64,000 nt of DNA, taken from NCBI GenBank assembly GCA_024278175.1, contig JAJRTS010000070.1, positions 86,278 to 150,277 on the forward strand, read 5' to 3'. Position 1 is the stretch's first letter. Each line of letters starts with the position of its first letter. The notes under the pieces are model-generated. The model was not told the origin of the DNA, did no database searches, and worked only from the letters and a program-made list of their open reading frames with translations. The stretch comes from Gemmatimonadales bacterium. Its GTDB lineage: Bacteria > Gemmatimonadota > Glassbacteria > GWA2-58-10. The position numbers were made by a program, and so were the translations under genes. Shown here in pieces: positions 60,044 through 64,000 of the stretch.

Positions 60044-62410
60044 GTGAGAGTGAAAAGCGGCGGAAACGGTCACAGTGTACAAAATGAAAATATGCTGCAA
60101 CGGCTGAAGGAACTGGAGCCGGGTCTGGAGACCCGGCTGATCGAGGCCCACCTTCGGCGGATGGACCCCCAGTATTTCGCCCGCTGCGAGAGCGCGCAGA
60201 TTGCCGGCCACCTGCGGGTGATGGCCGGGCTGGGGCCGGGCCAGGCTTGCCGGATCGCGCATCGGGAGCTGGAGCCGGGGCAGTGGGAGGTTACCGTGGT
60301 GGCGTTCGACTCTCAGGGCCTGTTCTCTTTTATTGCCGGCAGCCTGGCCAGCGTGGGCCTGGGTATTGAGCGGGGTCAGGTCTGGACCTGGGCCGCCGGG
60401 GAAGAGTCCACGCCCGGCGGCGAGAGCAGGGCGAGGATGAAGTACGACTTCCGCCTTCGCCGCTGGGTGCCGCGCTCGCTCGTCGCCACCGGCGAGTTGT
60501 CCGCCGCCGACCATCTGGAACGAAAAAAAATTGTGGACGTGTTCACCGTGCGTTCCCGCTCCGAGCCGGACTGGACTGAACTGGAGCGCAACCTGGACCA
60601 GTTGGTGCAATTGCTGCTGCGCGGCAAGGACGAGGAGGCGCGGGCCAAGGTGGGCCGCAGGGTTATCGAGTACCTCGATATCAATTGTCGCGACGCCCGG
60701 CAGAGCCTGCTGCCCGTGCATGTATACGTGGACAACAAGCTTTCGGAGCATTACACGTCGATGGATATCGAGGCCGAGGACACACCGGCTTTCCTGTTCC
60801 TGTTCACCAACGCCCTGGCCATGCGCGGGGTGGACATCCACGGGATCACGATCAGTACCAGCGGCGGCCAGGTGCGCGACCACTTCCTGATCACCGACAG
60901 CCAGGGTCGCAAGATCGACAACGCCGGGCGGATCGACGAGTTGCGCTTTATTGTCGTGCTGGTCAAGCAGTTCAGCCACCTGCTGGTGGCCAGCCCCGAT
61001 CCGGCGATGGCGCTGAAGAATTTCGAGAAGCTGGTGGAGCGGATCTGGGACGACAGGGAAAAGGGCGGCGGCGGCTGGCGGATGCTCGATGTGGCCGATC
61101 AGCCGGTACTCGAAGCGCTGGCCCGCCTGTTCGGCACCAGCAATTTCCTCTGGGAGGATTTCCTGCGCCTGCAGTATGAGAACCTGCTGCCGGTGTTCCA
61201 GGACCTGAGTTCGCTGGACAATTATAAGGACAAGGCCGACATGTGGTCGGAGTGCGAGCTGGAGTTGCTGGAGGCGACTTCGTTCGAGCACGCGGTCGAG
61301 CTGCTGAACCGCTTCAAGGACCGCGAGATGTTCCGGATCGACATGCGCCACATCCTGGACCGGATCGCCAGTTTCACCGAGTTCAGCCGCGAGCTGACCG
61401 ACCTGGTGGAAGTCGTGATCGAACAGGCTTACCGGATAGCCGACAGTAAACTGCACTCGCGTTATGGCCCGCCGCTCACTGAAGAGAAAAAGCCCTGTCA
61501 GTTCGCGGTGTTTGCCCTGGGCAAGGCCGGCGGGCGGGAGCTGGGCTACGCCTCGGATATCGAGGTCCTGTTTGTCAGCTCCGGGCCCGGAGAGACCGCC
61601 GGGCCGGAGGTGGTCAGTAACAGCGTCTATTTCGAAAAACTGGCCCAGGCGATAATCAAGGCGATCAGGGCCAAGCGGCAGGGCATTTTCGAACTCGACC
61701 TCCGTTTCCGGCCCTTCGGCAACCAAGGACCACTGTGCAACACGCTCAGGCAGATCGAAGACTATTACAGCCAGGACGGCCCGGCGTGGGATTTCGAGCG
61801 CCAGTGCCTGGTGCGCCTGCGGCCGATCGCCGGCGACGAGGAGCTGGGCCGCAGGGTCTGCCAGGTCCGCGACAGGTTCGTCTACAGCGGCCGCCCGCTG
61901 GACTATGCCGAACTGGCCCGCCTGCACCGCAAGCAGCAGCGCGAGTACGCGCTCGGCCCGGGGCTGAACGCTAAATTCAGCGACGGCGGACTGGTGGATG
62001 TGGAATACCACGTTCAGCACCTGCAGATTACCCACGGGGCGGACGACGAGTCGGTGCGGCTTAGTTCCACCCGCAAGGCCCTGGAAGCTCTCAGGGCCGG
62101 GGGCTATCTCAGTGAGCGCGACAGCCGGGACCTTCGCATGGCCCACGATTTCCTGCGGCGGCTGATCAACTCCCTGCGCATCCTGCGCGGCCACGCCCGC
62201 GACCTGGTGGTGCCGGGCGAGGACAGCGAGGAGTTCCTCTTTCTGGCCCGCAGGATGGGTTATCCCACGGGAGAGGAGCACAATCTGGCCGTGGATTTGC
62301 AAAGGCATACCTCAGCCGTCAAACGTATCGTGGACTGGGAAAGCAAGGTGAAATCAACCGGTGGCGGGACCGGTAAAGCCGGAGGAGGGATGAACGGTGA
62401 AAAAACCTGA
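60044..62410 (+). CDS. GlnE-like nucleotidyltransferase with tandem N-terminal ACT domains
   Basis: 788 residues. ACT domain 1 near residues 80-150 (VTVVAFDSQGLFSFIAGSLA), ACT domain 2 near 222-300 (VHVYVDNKLSEHYTSMDIEA, then VRDHFLITDSQGRKID), both closest in pattern to the ACT repeats of GlnD. Then one GlnE-type catalytic domain: ALGKAGGRELGYASDIEVLF near 490, ELDLRFRPFGNQGP and WDFERQCLVRLRPIAG, and the C-terminal helical domain. Classical GlnE (~950 residues) has two catalytic domains and no ACT. The second metal acid is Glu (SDIE) instead of Asp. Likely modifies glutamine synthetase, which flanks it. Start GTG 60044 uncertain; ATG 60092 is possible. Confidence 0.82.
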   Translation: MRVKSGGNGHSVQNENMLQRLKELEPGLETRLIEAHLRRMDPQYFARCESAQIAGHLRVMAGLGPGQACRIAHRELEPGQWEVTVVAFDSQGLFSFIAGSLASVGLGIERGQVWTWAAGEESTPGGESRARMKYDFRLRRWVPRSLVATGELSAADHLERKKIVDVFTVRSRSEPDWTELERNLDQLVQLLLRGKDEEARAKVGRRVIEYLDINCRDARQSLLPVHVYVDNKLSEHYTSMDIEAEDTPAFLFLFTNALAMRGVDIHGITISTSGGQVRDHFLITDSQGRKIDNAGRIDELRFIVVLVKQFSHLLVASPDPAMALKNFEKLVERIWDDREKGGGGWRMLDVADQPVLEALARLFGTSNFLWEDFLRLQYENLLPVFQDLSSLDNYKDKADMWSECELELLEATSFEHAVELLNRFKDREMFRIDMRHILDRIASFTEFSRELTDLVEVVIEQAYRIADSKLHSRYGPPLTEEKKPCQFAVFALGKAGGRELGYASDIEVLFVSSGPGETAGPEVVSNSVYFEKLAQAIIKAIRAKRQGIFELDLRFRPFGNQGPLCNTLRQIEDYYSQDGPAWDFERQCLVRLRPIAGDEELGRRVCQVRDRFVYSGRPLDYAELARLHRKQQREYALGPGLNAKFSDGGLVDVEYHVQHLQITHGADDESVRLSSTRKALEALRAGGYLSERDSRDLRMAHDFLRRLINSLRILRGHARDLVVPGEDSEEFLFLARRMGYPTGEEHNLAVDLQRHTSAVKRIVDWESKVKSTGGGTGKAGGGMNGEKT

Positions 62411-63287
62411 ATCCCGTGGAAAAATAAAAAAAATCGACGAGGTGTTCGGCGGCAGGAAACTGGTTTATTCAACCACTAATTTTCTCAAGTTCCCGCTGGA
62501 GGAAGCCCTGCGGCGGATTGCGGCGGGAGGGTTCCGCAATGTGGAGATCTGGGGCAACGTGAAGCACCTGGACCCTCGCAACGACAACGAGAGTGCCGCG
62601 GCCGCGGCCGCTCTCTGCACTGAGCTGGGCTTGAACGTTCTCAGCCTGCATGCCCCGTTCACCCTTGACCACGACGATGACTTTTCGCGCCGCATGGCCG
62701 GTTGGGAAACCCTGGTGGTTCGTTCGATGGAGCAGGCGCAGATGCTGGGCGCCCATACTATCGTGGTGCATCCGGTGGTCGGCGGCACGGACAACTCGGA
62801 TGATGCCTACCGGGCGATGGTGGAGCGCACGTGTGGTTCACTGCTGCGTCTGGCGCGGGAGGCCGCTAAAAGAGGACAGCGCGTTGCGATCGAAAACATG
62901 CCGGCCCATCGTGTGCGCCGCTGGGGGCGGGACCCGCAAGAGCTTTACGAGTTCGTTACCTCAAGCGGACAGGACAATTTGGGCCTCTGTCTCGACACGG
63001 GCCACGTGGTGTTCAACAACGGCGACCCGGTTGTCGACCTGGAACTCTGCGCCGGGCGCGTGTTCAGTGTGCACGTGAACGACAATATCTGGGGTATGCA
63101 CATGGACCTGCACCTGGTGCCGGGCACCGGCTCGGTGGATTGGCCGCGTTTGAGGCGGTTACTTGCATCGGAACGATTCAGCGGGATGGTCGTGCTGGAA
63201 CTAGACGGCAGGGGCCGGCCCAGCAGCATATTCGAGGAAGCATGCGTGTTTGCGGCGGACTATTTTTACGGCGGCGGGGACGCATAA
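62397..63287 (+). CDS. Sugar phosphate isomerase/epimerase-like TIM-barrel protein
   Basis: 296 residues of the xylose-isomerase-like / AP endonuclease 2 superfamily: STTNFLKFPLEEALRRIA, VEIWGNVKHLD, LSLHAPF, IVVHPVVGG, VAIENMPAHR (metal Glu), LGLCLDTGHVVF (Asp/His) and SVHVNDN. Acid and His positions expected to bind a divalent metal are present. Substrate unknown. Overlaps the GlnE-like gene by 14 bases and precedes the second glutamine synthetase, so it belongs to the same transcript; why is unclear. Confidence 0.85.
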   Translation: MKKPESRGKIKKIDEVFGGRKLVYSTTNFLKFPLEEALRRIAAGGFRNVEIWGNVKHLDPRNDNESAAAAAALCTELGLNVLSLHAPFTLDHDDDFSRRMAGWETLVVRSMEQAQMLGAHTIVVHPVVGGTDNSDDAYRAMVERTCGSLLRLAREAAKRGQRVAIENMPAHRVRRWGRDPQELYEFVTSSGQDNLGLCLDTGHVVFNNGDPVVDLELCAGRVFSVHVNDNIWGMHMDLHLVPGTGSVDWPRLRRLLASERFSGMVVLELDGRGRPSSIFEEACVFAADYFYGGGDA

Positions 63288-63329
63288 GCGATCTCCATCG
63301 TATCCGGCAGTTGAATCCGGGGGAGCGAA

Positions 63330-64000
63330 ATGAGCGAAAACAGCAAGGAATACGTACTGAAAATGGCCCGCGATCATGGGGTTAAGTTTATCAGGATGTG
63401 GTTCACCGACATGCTGGGGTTCCTGAAAAGCTTCGCGATCACTGTCGAGGAACTGGAGGAGACCCTGGAGTGCGGTAAGAATTTCGACGGCAGCTCGATC
63501 CAGGGCTTCACCCGGGTCGATGAAAGCGACATGATCGCCATGCCGGATCCCGAAACGTTCTGCCTCCTGCCCTGGCGTCCCGCGGACGAGGGCAACTCGG
63601 TGGCCCGCATGTTCTGTGATATCTACAACCCCGGCGGCGAACCCTACGACTCCGATCCCCGCCAGGTGCTCAAGCGCAATCTGGCGCGGGTCAGGAAAAG
63701 CGGCTACACCTACTACGTGGGCGCGGAGCTGGAGTTTTTCTACTTCAAGGACAACTCCTCCACGCCTGTCGGACTGGACCAGGGCGGATATTTCGACCTG
63801 ACTCCCCTGGACGTGGCCAGCGATTTCAGGCGTGACACCGTGCTGACTCTGGAGAGCATGGGCCTGCCTGTGGAGAGCAGCCACCACGAGATCGCCCCCA
63901 GCCAGCACGAAATCGACCTTCGCCATGAAGACGCCCTGAGCATGGCCGACAACACGATGACATACCGGTTGGTGGTCAAGGAAGTGGCCCTCCGGAACGG
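63330..64000 (+). CDS. Second glutamine synthetase (type I family), 3' end beyond window
   Basis: The first ~223 residues are visible: VKFIRMWFTDMLGFLKSFAI, GKNFDGSSIQGFTRVDESDM, VGAELEFFYF, and SSHHEIAPSQHEIDLR, the type I beta-grasp and first half of the catalytic barrel. Clearly different from the upstream glnA and shorter in its insertions. GGGGGAG precedes ATG 63330. Whether it carries an adenylylation Tyr cannot be seen. Two GS genes around a GlnE-like enzyme suggest differential control. Confidence 0.93.
   Translation, partial: MSENSKEYVLKMARDHGVKFIRMWFTDMLGFLKSFAITVEELEETLECGKNFDGSSIQGFTRVDESDMIAMPDPETFCLLPWRPADEGNSVARMFCDIYNPGGEPYDSDPRQVLKRNLARVRKSGYTYYVGAELEFFYFKDNSSTPVGLDQGGYFDLTPLDVASDFRRDTVLTLESMGLPVESSHHEIAPSQHEIDLRHEDALSMADNTMTYRLVVKEVALRN

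Noticed and set aside
59975..62308. 777-codon open frame on the minus strand opposite the GlnE-like gene
   Set aside because: It mirrors the codon structure of the plus-strand gene, which has clear domains; the antisense protein shows no recognisable motif. Long antisense frames are expected in GC-rich genes.
1..64000. Global reassignment of TAG to an amino acid
   Set aside because: At least six intact genes end at TAG at the expected length: the Cys-rich protein (5508), trmD (13185), RND pump (16847), sdhB (29090), sdhA (30783) and xseB (45216). Several have a terminator or the next gene right behind. TAG is a working stop here, so only site-specific readthrough remains possible.

Overview
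The window is GC-rich bacterial chromosome carrying only cellular genes: no rRNA, tRNA, CRISPR array, prophage or autonomous transposase was seen. The gene repertoire points to an uncultured lineage of the FCB side of the bacterial tree (Zixibacteria, Glassbacteria, Latescibacterota or Gemmatimonadota-like). The clues are a bacillithiol-type deacetylase gene, a secreted subtilase ending in a 'NPFNPGTTI' FlgD/sorting-type domain, RNase Y, and a non-enteric order of housekeeping genes. This placement is an inference from gene content, not a phylogeny.

Layout. 1-3063 (minus): start of the division and cell-wall cluster mraZ-rsmH-ftsL-ftsI, with a textbook MraZ operator. 3227-4268 (minus): ECF sigma / anti-sigma pair. 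4469-5510 (plus): a bshB1-like deacetylase gene with an in-frame TAG, and a small Cys-rich protein. 5658-7655 (minus): GAF/HD-GYP protein. 7863-16769 (plus): rsmB, a PASTA protein, then ffh-rpsP-rimM-trmD-rplS-rnhB and a secreted glutamate-racemase-like protein. 16847-23474 (minus): tetR-tolC-MFP-RND efflux operon with operator and promoter. 23715-32501 (minus): HAD phosphatase-ROK kinase, pheA, two envelope proteins of unknown function, and sdhACDB. 32918-41981 (plus): infC-rpmI-rplT-pheS-pheT, a ZapB-like protein, zapA, a probable 6S RNA, rny and ymdB. 42432-51910 (plus): folD-xseA-xseB-ispA-dxs-nadK-recN-pgsA and a PF04008 protein. 52381-56429 (minus): lipoprotein and subtilase. 56696-64000 (plus): macro-domain protein, OmpR-type pseudo-receiver regulator, glutamine synthetase, an ACT-ACT-GlnE fusion, a TIM-barrel isomerase and a second glutamine synthetase cut by the window edge.

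The most unusual features are these. (1) Two otherwise intact genes, pheT (essential) and bshB1, each carry one in-frame TAG with no frameshift, while at least six other genes use TAG as a true stop. (2) At least five dispersed repeat families fill the intergenic gaps. One is a MITE-like family with terminal inverted repeats and flanking direct repeats; one copy has inserted exactly at the trmD stop codon and rewritten it. Another is a two-copy structured element with compensatory base changes. (3) A GlnE-type nucleotidyltransferase has lost one catalytic domain, gained tandem ACT domains and lies between two glutamine synthetase genes, next to a regulator without a phospho-acceptor and a four-unit 11-bp direct-repeat site. 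(4) The subtilase has Gly in place of its catalytic Asp. (5) A glutamate-racemase-like enzyme has a signal peptide. (6) xseA, and probably rimM, appear to start at CTG.
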